Below, piece by piece: positions 9,516 to 19,096 of a stretch of DNA of 64,000 bases. Each line of letters begins with the position of its first letter. Position 1 is the first letter of the stretch. The translations under genes and the position numbers were made by a program. Source of the stretch: Streptomyces sp. I05A-00742 (GTDB lineage Bacteria > Actinomycetota > Actinomycetes > Streptomycetales > Streptomycetaceae); contig NZ_JABETO010000001.1 of assembly GCF_013055795.1 (NCBI RefSeq), positions 124,001 to 188,000 on the forward strand. Direction: 5' to 3'. A model generated the notes under the pieces. That model searched no databases. It was not told the origin of the DNA and worked only from the letters and a program-made list of their open reading frames with translations.

Positions 9516-10352
9516 CTACTGCCCGTCGTACGCCACCACCCGGCCGTCGAGCGCCTGCGCGACGCGGCTGCCCAGGCCGTAGTCGCAGAGGTTGACGGTC
9601 CAGTTCCCGGCGGTCACCAGGGTCGCCGGGACGCCCTTGTACGCGATGGCCTCGCGGAGCGTGCGGTCGCGGGCGGCGGCGGTGTCGTGCAGGGCGAGGG
9701 TGGCGCAGTTGGGCGAGCGCCCGATCCGCTTGCCGGTGGTGCAGGTCATCGTCCCGCCGAGCCCTTCCGAGCGCTCGGCGCACCCGACGGCCTTGTCGAG
9801 CGCGTCGGCCAGCGCGCCGAGGCTCTTGTACCGGGGCTCGGCGGGGATGCTCGGCAGCGGATAGTCGGGAACCTTCACCTTCTCCGGCGGCAGTACGACG
9901 CCGTGCAGGGCCTTGGCGACCTGGGGCGCGAACCGGGGTTCCCTCACGCGGACGAACCAGTTCCCGGCCACCACCAGCGTGTGGCTGTACGGAGGCTTGC
10001 GGCGGGACGCGACCGCGGCGCCCAGATCGTCCCGGGAGAAGACCTTGGGGCTGAGCGTGTGGATCTCGTTCTCGAACATCGCACCGTTCACTTTCGCCTG
10101 GCACGTGGCCCCGCTGCCCCCGCTGCCATCTCCTTGGTCGCGTCGCACGACGGCACACTTGATCCCCGCCGCGTCGAGCGCTCCGACGATCTCGTCGGCC
10201 GTGGCGTGCCGGGGCCCGGCCGGCACGTTCCCGGGCAACGGTGACCGTCCCGCCTCGTCGTCCCCCCTGCCGACCCCACAGGAGGCGAGGGCGACAACTG
10301 CCCCCATGGCCATGACCGTGCCGACGATCTTCCTCATGGTGCCTGCCGTCAT
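9516..10352 (-). CDS. lipoprotein with two repeated domains
   Basis: A 278-residue predicted lipoprotein. The N-terminus MTAGTMRKIVGTVMAMGA leads into a lipobox ending LASC, so Cys at about 25 would be lipidated and the protein held on the outer face of the membrane. The mature part contains two homologous halves: both include L-V-x-A-G-N-W-x-V (LVVAGNWFVRVREP and LVTAGNWTVNLCDY) followed by a VAKALHGVV or VAQALDGRVV stretch. The ATG at 10352 overlaps the stop of the upstream gene (ATGA), so the two are translationally coupled. I do not recognise a named family. Its operon mates suggest work with a WXG-type, possibly secreted, protein, perhaps as immunity or tethering factor. Confidence 0.75.
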   Translation of the reverse strand: MTAGTMRKIVGTVMAMGAVVALASCGVGRGDDEAGRSPLPGNVPAGPRHATADEIVGALDAAGIKCAVVRRDQGDGSGGSGATCQAKVNGAMFENEIHTLSPKVFSRDDLGAAVASRRKPPYSHTLVVAGNWFVRVREPRFAPQVAKALHGVVLPPEKVKVPDYPLPSIPAEPRYKSLGALADALDKAVGCAERSEGLGGTMTCTTGKRIGRSPNCATLALHDTAAARDRTLREAIAYKGVPATLVTAGNWTVNLCDYGLGSRVAQALDGRVVAYDGQ

Positions 10353-11701
10353 TTGGGGGGTGTCGGGGGCGGCCCCGGCTCCGGGGAGGGAGTGCCCGGT
10401 TCGGGCGCGCCGGTTCCCGTGCCGTTGGAGGGCAGTCCGGTGCCGCCGTAGAGCGGGTCGAAGTGGAACGAGTGCCCCTTCGGGAACTGCCGCTCCAACT
10501 GTCGCATTGCCTCGGCGCGTTGCTCCGGAGTGAAGGATTCCCAGCGCTGGGTGTCGGCTATGTGGGGCTGCAACGCGTCCCAGTTCGCGGCCCGGTGGCG
10601 GATCGCGCCGCCTCGGTTGGCGGTCTCGTCCCCGTACCGTTCGTTGGCCTCCCGGACCTGCGGCGTGTCGGCCGCGTACAGCACGAACAGCTGCTTGTCC
10701 GTCCGGGCGCCGTAAGGATTCTTCTGCAGGTCCTTGAGGTGGTGGGCGCTCAGTCGGATGTCCTCGTTCGGGTTCTCCTCGATGTACTTGGTGAGCTGCG
10801 CGTCGTCGAGACTCCCCAGATAGGTGCCGTTGACGGTGAAGGCGTTGGGGTTGTCCCGGATCACGTTGCGGGCCGTCTTCAGCTTCATGTGCGTGATGCC
10901 GAGCGACTTGTCCGGCTTCACGGTCTCTTCGAGCGACCAGTCGAAGATCCGCCCCAGGCCGCCCAGCAGGCCGTTCGGCGAACCGGTGACGTTCTGGTAC
11001 CACTGTTGCTCCTGCCAGAGGATGGCGAGGAGCAGGTTCTTGCTCATGCCGGTTTCCTTGGCGGCACGGTCCACCGCGGCGAGCTGCGAAGCGGTCACGT
11101 TGATGCGGTGCGGCGGGTTCGAGACGGACATGAGCCGCAGCGCGGTGTTGAGCGGACTTCCCTCGTTCAGCCCCTCCTTGACCAGGGCCGGGTCCTTGAT
11201 GTCGGCCAGTCCGCGGATCGTGCGCAGCGCCGCCGCCGCTTCCGTGTCGGCCTTGGTGGCCTTGTCGAGGGCGTCGCGGACGATCCCCTGCACCTCTTTG
11301 ATCCGGTCCGCGTACGTCGTGTCCCCCGGCGCCGTGGCCACCTGCTTGGCGAACTGCACCCGCCCGCTGTCGTCCACGTGGAGATCGTGGGCGGCGGCGT
11401 AGTCGAGGGCGCCGAGCAGGTCGCGCTGGGCGCCCTCGACCGCCTCGGCGAGGTGGTCGTAGGACTTGGTGAGGGCGCGGAGCGACAGGGCCGCGGCTTC
11501 GTACTCCTTCGCGTGGTCGACGAAGGTCCTGCGTGCCTTCTCACCGGTGTCGCCGACCCAGCACTGCCGCAGGGTGGGGGCGACGTGGTCGCGGGCGAGG
11601 CCGCCGATCTCGTCGCAGTGCCTGGCGGCGCGGAGGACGTCGTCGGCGGCGTCGCGCCAGAGCTTCGGCTTGGCGTTCTTGAGGTCGGGCACGGAGACCA
11701 T
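10349..11701 (-). CDS. WXG-type N-terminus with lysozyme-like C-terminal domain
   Basis: A 450-residue protein. Roughly residues 1-160 are helical and resemble WXG100/ESX-type hairpins (QCWVGDTGEKARRTFVDHAKEYEAAA, with a W-x-G). A domain of lysozyme or lytic-transglycosylase character begins near 245: LLLAILWQEQQWY supplies a candidate catalytic glutamate, and SLGITHMKLKTARNV resembles the G-x-x-Q motif region. The C-terminus is a proline/glycine-rich tail (EPGTPSPEPGPPPTPPK). No signal peptide is visible, so export would have to be by a type VII-like route; no EccC-type ATPase is in the window. The ATG at 11701 overlaps the stop of the upstream small gene by one base. The function, peptidoglycan cleavage by a secreted effector, is inferred. 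Confidence 0.65.
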   Translation of the reverse strand: MVSVPDLKNAKPKLWRDAADDVLRAARHCDEIGGLARDHVAPTLRQCWVGDTGEKARRTFVDHAKEYEAAALSLRALTKSYDHLAEAVEGAQRDLLGALDYAAAHDLHVDDSGRVQFAKQVATAPGDTTYADRIKEVQGIVRDALDKATKADTEAAAALRTIRGLADIKDPALVKEGLNEGSPLNTALRLMSVSNPPHRINVTASQLAAVDRAAKETGMSKNLLLAILWQEQQWYQNVTGSPNGLLGGLGRIFDWSLEETVKPDKSLGITHMKLKTARNVIRDNPNAFTVNGTYLGSLDDAQLTKYIEENPNEDIRLSAHHLKDLQKNPYGARTDKQLFVLYAADTPQVREANERYGDETANRGGAIRHRAANWDALQPHIADTQRWESFTPEQRAEAMRQLERQFPKGHSFHFDPLYGGTGLPSNGTGTGAPEPGTPSPEPGPPPTPPK

Positions 11702-12018
11702 CAGGCGCCCTCCAGGGAGCCGCCGGCCTTGCGGAGGCCCTCGGCGATGGAGCGGTCGGTGCCGGTGTAGGCGTCCATGGACTTGGTCACCGCGGACGCG
11801 GCGGTACGGGCGGAGCGGCCGAGTTCGTGGAGGCGGTTGCGCCAGGAGGCGATGCACTCGGTGCTGGCGGCCGACACGGCCCAGGCGTCATGGGCGGCGC
11901 TCGCCCTGCCGGGGTCGTCGAGTTTGGCTAATTCCCGTCCGTCACTGCTGGCGGCCTGGAACTCGGCCGCCACCGAGGTCGGTCCGTGGGCCTGCACTCC
12001 GAGGTCCGGAGACGACAT
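11701..12018 (-). CDS. small WXG/ESX-like helical protein
   Basis: A 105-residue, alanine-rich, mostly helical protein without signal peptide or membrane segment. Its size, its central tryptophans (HDAWAVSAAS and CIASWRNRLHELG) and its position first in an operon before a larger WXG-type protein resemble ESX-like partner proteins of type VII secretion loci. There is no strict W-x-G, so the assignment is by character and context. It shares one base (TGATG) with the downstream lysozyme-like gene. It could act as co-secreted partner or chaperone. Confidence 0.6.
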   Translation of the reverse strand: MSSPDLGVQAHGPTSVAAEFQAASSDGRELAKLDDPGRASAAHDAWAVSAASTECIASWRNRLHELGRSARTAASAVTKSMDAYTGTDRSIAEGLRKAGGSLEGA

Positions 12019-12089
12019 CGTCCCGCCACTCCCCCCTGTTCGACACTGTGTATGAGCAGGCTAACCCTGTGATCATCCGGTGGCCGGTT

Positions 12090-12356
12090 TCACGCCCCCT
12101 CCCGCAACACCGTCCTGATCAGCTCCCGCTGGTCCTCCGTGAGGTGCGGGTCCGCAAGGTGGACCTTGCGGTTGTCGACGGTGATCTCGTAGTGGAAGCC
12201 GTCGGGGACGCCCCGGCCGGGGGCGTCGCGGCCGGGGGCCAGGGCGCGGTGGGCGAGGGCTTCGAGGTGGGTGGCGTCGGGCCGTCCTGAGGTGTCCAGT
12301 TCGGCCCGGCGCTCGATGCCGGCGAAGCCGCCGGTCCGTGTGATGACGATCCGCAT
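12090..12356 (-). CDS. emfourin-like metalloprotease inhibitor
   Basis: An 88-residue protein starting MRIVITRTGGFAGIERRAEL, with a DGFHYEITVDNRKVHLADPHL segment in the second half. This pattern is that of emfourin, the small protein inhibitor of protealysin-like M4 peptidases. It lies immediately beside, and on the same strand as, the M4 peptidase gene (29-base gap), which is the expected arrangement of the pair. Emfourin inhibits intracellularly active protealysin in enterobacteria; by analogy this one should bind the neighbouring enzyme. The ATG at 12356 is chosen because upstream residues do not match the family. Confidence 0.8.
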   Translation of the reverse strand: MRIVITRTGGFAGIERRAELDTSGRPDATHLEALAHRALAPGRDAPGRGVPDGFHYEITVDNRKVHLADPHLTEDQRELIRTVLREGA

Positions 12357-12385
12357 GGCGTCATTGTGGCCCGCCGGGCACCGCC

Positions 12386-13465
12386 CTACGAGGTGGGGAC
12401 GCCCACCTGGGCCCACGCCTTGAGGACGGCGCGGGTCTCGTCGCCATCCCCGTACAGGGCGCGGACGGTCTTCGCCGTCTGCCGGGCGAAGTCGGCGAAG
12501 TCGGCGTCGGGGGTCAGCTCACCGCTGGTCAGCGCGGCGTACCAGACCTTGCCGGCCCGCTCCCAGGCGTTGCCGCCGAGGCCCGTGGCGAGCAGGTAGA
12601 AGGCGTGGTTGGGGATGCCGGAGTTGATGTGCACGCCGCCGTTGTCGCGGGAGGTGCGGACGTAGTCCTTCATGGTGGACGGCTGGGGGTCCTTGCCCAG
12701 GTGGGGGTCGTCGTAGGCGGAGCCGGGCTGCTTCATGGAGCGCAGGGCGGTGCCGTGGATGCCCGGGGCGAGCAGCCCCTCGCCGATGAGCCAGTTCGCC
12801 TCGGCGGCGGTCTGGCCGAGGGCGTACTGCTTGATCAGGGAGCCGAAGACGTCCGACAGGGACTCGTTGAGGGCGCCGGACTGGCCGTAGTACTCCAGGT
12901 TGGCGGTGTGCTGGGTGACGCCGTGGGTCAGTTCGTGGCCGATGACGTCGACGGGGATGGTGAAGTCGAGGAAGATCTCGCCGTCGCCGTCGCCGAAGAC
13001 CATCTGTTCGCCGTCCCAGAAGGCGTTGTTGTACTCCTCGCCGTAGTGGACGGTGGCGTTCAGGGGCAGTCCGCAGTCGTCGATGGAGTGCCGTCCGTAG
13101 ACCTTCAGGAAGAGGTCGAAGGTGGCGCCGAGGCCCGCGTGGGCCCGGTTGACGGTGGCGTCCGTGCCGGGGGCGTCGCCCTCGCCCCGGATGCGCGTGC
13201 CCGGCAGCCGGGTCAGGTGTCCGGCGTCGTAGATGGTGCGCTGGGGGGTGTCGGCGGGGATGCCCAGGGGGGTGGTGGCGGCGATGCCGCGGACGGCGGT
13301 GATGCGGCGGCGGGTCCGCAGGGAGCCGTCGTGTTCGAGGGTGCGCCGGGCGGGCTCGAAGCGGCGCGGGTCGTCGGACTGGGCCAGCTTGTCGAGGACG
13401 TGCGGGGGGATGATCGAACAGAAGGGACGGTGCGCGTGCGCGGTCCCGGTGGGGTCGCCATTCAT
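12386..13465 (-). CDS. protealysin-like M4 metallopeptidase
   Basis: A 359-residue thermolysin-family enzyme. The zinc motif H-E-x2-H appears as DVIGHELTHGVTQ near residue 170, and the third ligand region ALNESLSDVFGSL follows about 20 residues later. The C-terminal DNGGVHINSGIPNHAFYLLA carries the conserved histidine. The N-terminus is short, lacks a signal peptide and contains FCSIIPPHVLDKLA, which is the protealysin-type precursor signature, unlike the long propeptides of secreted thermolysins. It therefore probably acts in the cytoplasm or leaves by an unusual route. The adjacent emfourin gene supports this class. A divergent gap of 196 bases separates it from the leuA leader. Confidence 0.9.
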   Translation of the reverse strand: MNGDPTGTAHAHRPFCSIIPPHVLDKLAQSDDPRRFEPARRTLEHDGSLRTRRRITAVRGIAATTPLGIPADTPQRTIYDAGHLTRLPGTRIRGEGDAPGTDATVNRAHAGLGATFDLFLKVYGRHSIDDCGLPLNATVHYGEEYNNAFWDGEQMVFGDGDGEIFLDFTIPVDVIGHELTHGVTQHTANLEYYGQSGALNESLSDVFGSLIKQYALGQTAAEANWLIGEGLLAPGIHGTALRSMKQPGSAYDDPHLGKDPQPSTMKDYVRTSRDNGGVHINSGIPNHAFYLLATGLGGNAWERAGKVWYAALTSGELTPDADFADFARQTAKTVRALYGDGDETRAVLKAWAQVGVPTS

Positions 13466-13661
13466 GGCCTGAAATGTGGCACCGTGTCACCGCGTTGTCA
13501 CTCCCTGCGGTCATGATTAATGAAAAAGAGTGCTTGCGCGGCCTTCGGACAGTCTGGGCCGCCCTCCCCTGCTAGGCGGCCCCGTGCTGAGCGGCCCCGG
13601 CGTCCCGCATGCTGATACGGCCCGTCGCATTCCGCCGTCCTCGACTACTGTGCCGTGCATC

Positions 13662-13693
13662 ATGCGTCGCTATGGGCTGCTTCTCCTTAGCTG

Positions 13694-13712
<19 letters not shown>
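13662..13712 (+). CDS. leuL: leucine leader peptide for leuA
   Basis: A 16-codon reading frame, MRRYGLLLLSCRGEGL, with four consecutive leucine codons (CTG CTT CTC CTT). It lies 142 bases before leuA. This is the arrangement expected for ribosome-mediated attenuation: stalling at the leucine codons when leucyl-tRNA is scarce would change the fold of the RNA that follows. The codons after the leucines (SCRGEGL) overlap the left arm of the stem at 13694-13737. Similar leaders are known ahead of leuA in Streptomyces. Confidence 0.85.
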
Positions 13713-15632
<1,920 letters not shown>

Positions 15633-15839
15633 CAGGACGCCTGTTGACGCCTGGTGACGGGTGTCGTGCCGCCACCGTCAACGGCGCGCCCCCGAAACCA
15701 CCGCATCCGGTGGGCTCGGGGGCGCGCCCGGGTGCCGGTCGCCCGAAGTCTGCGCACGGGGTACTGACGGCACATCATCGATGTGGCTAACATCACGTCA
15801 ACGCGGCGACGAGGCCGTGGCGTTATGGAGGTGTGCGCC

Positions 15840-16577
15840 GTGAAGCACGCGCAAGGCCGACAGAGCCCCGACCGGTGTGTGCTGGGTGTGCGCACGGTAT
15901 GGCGCACCGTCGGTGACGGCGAGTTCTTCTGCCCCGGCTGCGGCGGGGACCGCAACTACCACCGCCGTACGGGCCGCCGTCGCCTTGTCGTCCTGGGCGT
16001 GCCGCTGCTGCCGCGCGGTCCGGTCGGGCCGGTCGTGGAGTGCACGGCCTGCCGTACCCGGTACCCGATGGACGTGCTCGACCACCCGACCACCACCCGC
16101 TTCTCCGCCATGCTCCGGGATGCCGTGCACACCGTCGCCCTCGCGGTGCTCGCCGCGGGCGGTACGGAGGCCCGTACCGTCCGCCGGGCCGCCGTCGGCG
16201 CGGTGCGGGCCGCCGGGTTCGCCGACTGCAGCGAGGAGCAGCTCGTCACGCTCATCGAGGCCCTCGCCGCCGACACCGGGCGGCTGCCCGGCAGATTCCC
16301 CGCCTCCTCCGCGTCGCCCGCCGTCACCGGGCGCGACGGCTTCGATCCTTGCGGGACCGCTCTCGCCATCGAGCTCCACGAGGCGCTGGAGCCGTTGGCT
16401 CCGCATCTTGCGCCTGCCGGGCGGGAGTCGATCCTGCTGCAGGGGGCGCGGATCGCTCTTGCCGATGGGCCTTATCGGCCTGCTGAGCGGGAGGTTCTTG
16501 CCACTGTGGGGCGGGCTCTCATGCTCTGTCCCGAGGACACGGATCGGTTGCTGGCGGCGGCGCGGACGCCGTCGTGA
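15840..16577 (+). CDS. TerB-like protein with N-terminal zinc ribbon
   Basis: A 245-residue cytoplasmic protein. The N-terminus carries a CPGCGG ... CTACRT pair (about residues 29-75) typical of a zinc ribbon. The C-terminal half (about 90-240) is an all-helical domain with acidic patches, of the TerB/DjlA N-terminal fold that is often labelled tellurite resistance. No other ter genes are nearby, so a tellurite role is not supported. I chose GTG at 15840 because GGAGGTG lies 6 bases upstream; in-frame starts at 15783 (GTG) and 15825 (ATG) are weaker. From about 16380 the reading frame shows many T-ending third positions, unlike the rest of the gene, which suggests drift or later sequence exchange at the 3' end. 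Confidence 0.75.
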   Translation: MKHAQGRQSPDRCVLGVRTVWRTVGDGEFFCPGCGGDRNYHRRTGRRRLVVLGVPLLPRGPVGPVVECTACRTRYPMDVLDHPTTTRFSAMLRDAVHTVALAVLAAGGTEARTVRRAAVGAVRAAGFADCSEEQLVTLIEALAADTGRLPGRFPASSASPAVTGRDGFDPCGTALAIELHEALEPLAPHLAPAGRESILLQGARIALADGPYRPAEREVLATVGRALMLCPEDTDRLLAAARTPS

Positions 16578-16592
16578 GGGCGGGCGGGTGGG

Positions 16593-16692
16593 GGTGCCCC
16601 TGGCCCGCCCTTTCACCGTTTCTTGCGGGGGCAAGCCCCCGCACCCCCCGAGCCGCGCTGCGCGCGGCGTCCTCAAACGCCGGACGGGCTGA
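16593..16692 (+). repeat. dispersed intergenic repeat, copy 1
   Basis: This segment runs from GCCCGCCCTTTCACCG through TTCTTGCGGGGGC to CCTCAAACGCCGGACGGGCT. The same ordered blocks occur at 41835-41971 and, inverted, at 48909-49014 and in part at 62461-62550. It lies just after a stop codon, contains hairpins and is non-coding. Copies of this type are common between Streptomyces genes. Confidence 0.8.
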
Positions 16693-16734
16693 AGTGCGCG
16701 CCCGGGCGCGAAATCCAGCCGGCCCGGCGCTATC

Positions 16735-16800
16735 CAGCCCGTCCGGCGTTTGAGGACAGCGGCGCGCTGTGCGCTTCGGGGGCGCGGGGCCGCAGCCCCT
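16735..16800 (-). repeat. dispersed intergenic repeat, copy 2 (inverted, partial)
   Basis: AGCCCGTCCGGCGTTTGAGG at 16736-16755 is the exact reverse complement of the end of copy 1, so the two copies form an inverted pair about 43 bases apart that could fold into one large hairpin after the TerB-like gene. The following bases (GGGGCGCGGGGCCGCAGCCC) resemble the inner part of the element. It ends 38 bases before recO. Confidence 0.7.
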
Positions 16801-16837
16801 GCCGCGACCGGTCCCGTGCGTGCGGGACAATGACCCC

Positions 16838-17584
16838 ATGACCCTCTTCCGCGACGACGGCATCGTGCTCCGCACGCAAAAGCTCGGCGAAGCGGACCGC
16901 ATCATCACCCTCCTCACCCGCGGCCACGGCCGCGTCCGCGCCGTAGCGCGAGGCGTGCGCCGCACGAAGTCGAAGTTCGGGGCACGCCTGGAACCGTTCT
17001 CGCATGTGGATGTGCAGTTCTTCGCGCGGGGCGGGGAGCTGGTGGGGCGGAGCTTGCCGCTGTGCACGCAGAGCGAGACGATCGCGGCGTACGGCGGGAC
17101 GATCGCGACGGACTACGCGCGGTACACGGCGGGAACGGCGATGCTGGAGACGGCGGAGCGGTTCACGGACCATGAGGGCGAGCCGGCGGTGCAGCAGTAT
17201 CTGCTGCTGGTCGGGGGGCTGCGGACGCTCGCGGCGGGGGAGCACGCCCCGCATCTGATCCTGGACGCGTTCCTGCTGCGCTCGCTGGCGGTCAACGGCT
17301 ACGCGCCGAGCTTCGACGCGTGCGCGCGCTGCGGGATGCCGGGTCCGAACCGGTTCTTCTCGACGGCGGCGGGCGGCGTGGTCTGCGGTGACTGCCGGGT
17401 GCCGGGAAGCGTCGTACCCTCCTCGGAGGCGATCGGGCTCCTCGGTGCCCTGCTGACGGGGGACTGGGCCGCGGCGGACGCGTGCGAGGCGCGGTACGTC
17501 CGGGAGGGCAGCGGCCTCGTCGCCGCATATCTGCACTGGCACCTTGAGCGGGGGCTTCGTTCTCTCCGCTATGTAGAGAAGTAA
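16838..17584 (+). CDS. recO: DNA repair protein RecO
   Basis: A 248-residue RecF-pathway protein that helps load RecA at gaps and anneals single strands. The N-terminal OB-fold begins TLFRDDGIVLRTQKLGEADRI, the helical middle domain follows, and the C-terminal part has a four-cysteine zinc finger (CARCGMPG ... GGVVCGDCR, about residues 162-188). Length is normal. The ATG at 16838 matches the family start. uppS begins 18 bases after the stop, and this recO-uppS order is conserved in actinobacteria. Confidence 0.95.
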   Translation: MTLFRDDGIVLRTQKLGEADRIITLLTRGHGRVRAVARGVRRTKSKFGARLEPFSHVDVQFFARGGELVGRSLPLCTQSETIAAYGGTIATDYARYTAGTAMLETAERFTDHEGEPAVQQYLLLVGGLRTLAAGEHAPHLILDAFLLRSLAVNGYAPSFDACARCGMPGPNRFFSTAAGGVVCGDCRVPGSVVPSSEAIGLLGALLTGDWAAADACEARYVREGSGLVAAYLHWHLERGLRSLRYVEK

Positions 17585-17602
17585 ATAGGAGTAGTGGCAG
17601 CC

Positions 17603-18424
17603 ATGGCACGACGCGGGCTTCTGGGCCGTTCCCGTCGCGAGTACCGCACACCCGACCCGCACCCCTCGGGGGCGCAGCCGCCGAAGATCCCCGGTGAGCT
17701 GGTCCCCGGGCACGTCGCCATCGTCATGGACGGCAACGGCCGCTGGGCCAAGGAGCGCGGACTGCCGCGCACCGAGGGGCACAAGGTCGGCGCCGAGCGG
17801 GTGCTGGACGTCCTCCAGGGCGCGATCGAGATGGGCGTCGGGAGCATCTCGCTCTACGCCTTCTCCACCGAGAACTGGCGGCGCTCCCCGGAGGAGGTGC
17901 GCTTCCTCATGAACTTCAACCGGGACTTCATCCGCAAGACCCGCGACCAGCTCGACGAACTCGGCATCCGGGTCCGCTGGGTGGGCCGGATGCCGAAGCT
18001 GTGGCGGTCGGTGGCCAAGGAGCTCCAGGTGGCCCAGGAGCAGACCAAGGGCAACGACAAGCTCACGCTGTACTTCTGCATGAACTACGGCGGCCGCGCG
18101 GAGATCGCGGACGCGGCGCAGGCGCTGGCCGAGGACGTGAAGGCGGGCCGCCTCGACCCGTCGAAGGTCACGGAGAAGACGCTCGCGAAGTACCTCTACT
18201 ACCCGGACATGCCGGACGTGGACCTGTTCCTGCGCCCGTCCGGCGAGCAGCGCACGTCCAACTACCTGATCTGGCAGAGCGCCTACGCGGAGATGGTGTT
18301 CCAGGACGTGCTCTGGCCGGACTTCGACCGCCGCGACCTGTGGCGCGCCTGCCTGGAGTACGCGCAGCGCGACCGGCGGTTCGGCGGGGCGATCCCCAAT
18401 GCGGTGGAGGGCGAGGAGGGCTGA
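17603..18424 (+). CDS. uppS: isoprenyl transferase (undecaprenyl/polyprenyl diphosphate synthase)
   Basis: A 273-residue cis-prenyltransferase making long-chain polyprenyl diphosphate for peptidoglycan lipid carriers. The active-site motif [17 protein letters not shown] lies near residues 33-49, with the aspartate that binds the diphosphate magnesium; [12 protein letters not shown] and the C-terminal [18 protein letters not shown] signature are intact. The first 30 residues are basic and poorly conserved. I prefer ATG at 17603, which lies 11 bases after AGGAG; GTG at 17594 is too close to it. It is probably co-transcribed with recO. Confidence 0.95.
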   Translation: MARRGLLGRSRREYRTPDPHPSGAQPPKIPGELVPGHVAIVMDGNGRWAKERGLPRTEGHKVGAERVLDVLQGAIEMGVGSISLYAFSTENWRRSPEEVRFLMNFNRDFIRKTRDQLDELGIRVRWVGRMPKLWRSVAKELQVAQEQTKGNDKLTLYFCMNYGGRAEIADAAQALAEDVKAGRLDPSKVTEKTLAKYLYYPDMPDVDLFLRPSGEQRTSNYLIWQSAYAEMVFQDVLWPDFDRRDLWRACLEYAQRDRRFGGAIPNAVEGEEG

Positions 18425-18480
18425 GCCGTCCCGGGCGCCCGGCGGTCGCGCCGGGCGCTCCCTCCGCGGTCTCCACGGGT

Positions 18481-18900
18481 TTACGACCCGCAGGCGTTCC
18501 GGGCGCAGTCCCCGCAGGTGCCGAAGATCTCGACGGTGTGGGCGATGTCCACGAAGCCGTGCTCACGGGCGATCGAGTCCGCCCAGGTCTCCACGGCCGG
18601 GCCCTCGACCTCGACCGCCTTGCCGCACAGCCGGCACACCAGATGGTGGTGGTGGCCGCTGGAGCAGCGGCGGTAGACCGCCTCGCCCTCGCTGGTGCGC
18701 AGCACGTCGACCTCGCCGGCGTCGGCGAGGGACTGGAGGGTGCGGTAGACGGTGGTCAGCCCGACGGAGGCGCCGCGGTGCCTGAGCATGTCGTGGAGTT
18801 CCTGAGCGCTGCGGAACTCGTCCACCTCGTCGAGCGCCGCCGCGACGGCGGCGCGCTGCTTGGTGGCTCGGCCGCGTACCGGGGGACCGGCGGTCGCCAC
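18481..18900 (-). CDS. zur: zinc uptake regulator Zur (Fur family)
   Basis: A 139-residue Fur-family repressor. The N-terminal winged helix (RATKQRAAVAAALDEVDEF ... GLTTVYRTLQSLADAGEVD) binds DNA. The C-terminal part has SSGHHHHLVCRLCG and GTCGDCARN, which supply the structural cysteine zinc site and the sensory histidine ligands. With zinc bound it should repress the znu genes. I chose GTG at 18900 because GAGGAGG lies 6 bases upstream and the length equals that of Streptomyces Zur. It follows znuB on the same strand after 196 bases that contain its own likely promoter. The znuACB-zur order is the best evidence for zinc rather than iron specificity. Confidence 0.95.
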   Translation of the reverse strand: MATAGPPVRGRATKQRAAVAAALDEVDEFRSAQELHDMLRHRGASVGLTTVYRTLQSLADAGEVDVLRTSEGEAVYRRCSSGHHHHLVCRLCGKAVEVEGPAVETWADSIAREHGFVDIAHTVEIFGTCGDCARNACGS

Positions 18901-19029
18901 AGTTGCCTCCTCAAGCTCGGCTGAACATCCACGCACGGGCTGGGCCGGCGTGCCGGGCCAATTGTGCCAGGCCCCGTGCCCGCGCCGTGCGCCGTGATCC
19001 ATGCGTTCCGGACGTCCTGCGGAGTGCAG

Positions 19030-19048
19030 GTTTGGTCAGCCTAACTTG
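19030..19048 (-). promoter_or_regulatory. iron-box-like site overlapping a zur promoter
   Basis: On the minus strand this reads GCAAGTTAGGCTGACCAAA. It agrees at 14 of 19 positions with the DmdR/IdeR iron-box consensus TTAGGTTAGGCTAACCTAA. It also contains TAGGCT, a good Streptomyces -10 hexamer, about 135 bases before the zur start. I infer a separate zur promoter and possible control by an iron-dependent repressor. No clear -35 is seen. Confidence 0.45.
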
Positions 19049-19096
19049 CGCTCCGCGGGTGGTGCGGCCGTCCGCCGCGCCACCGGTCGCCGCCCG

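Noticed and set aside
15840..16577. Tellurite resistance as the function of the TerB-like gene
   Set aside because: Only the fold is shared; no terA, C, D or Z genes are nearby.
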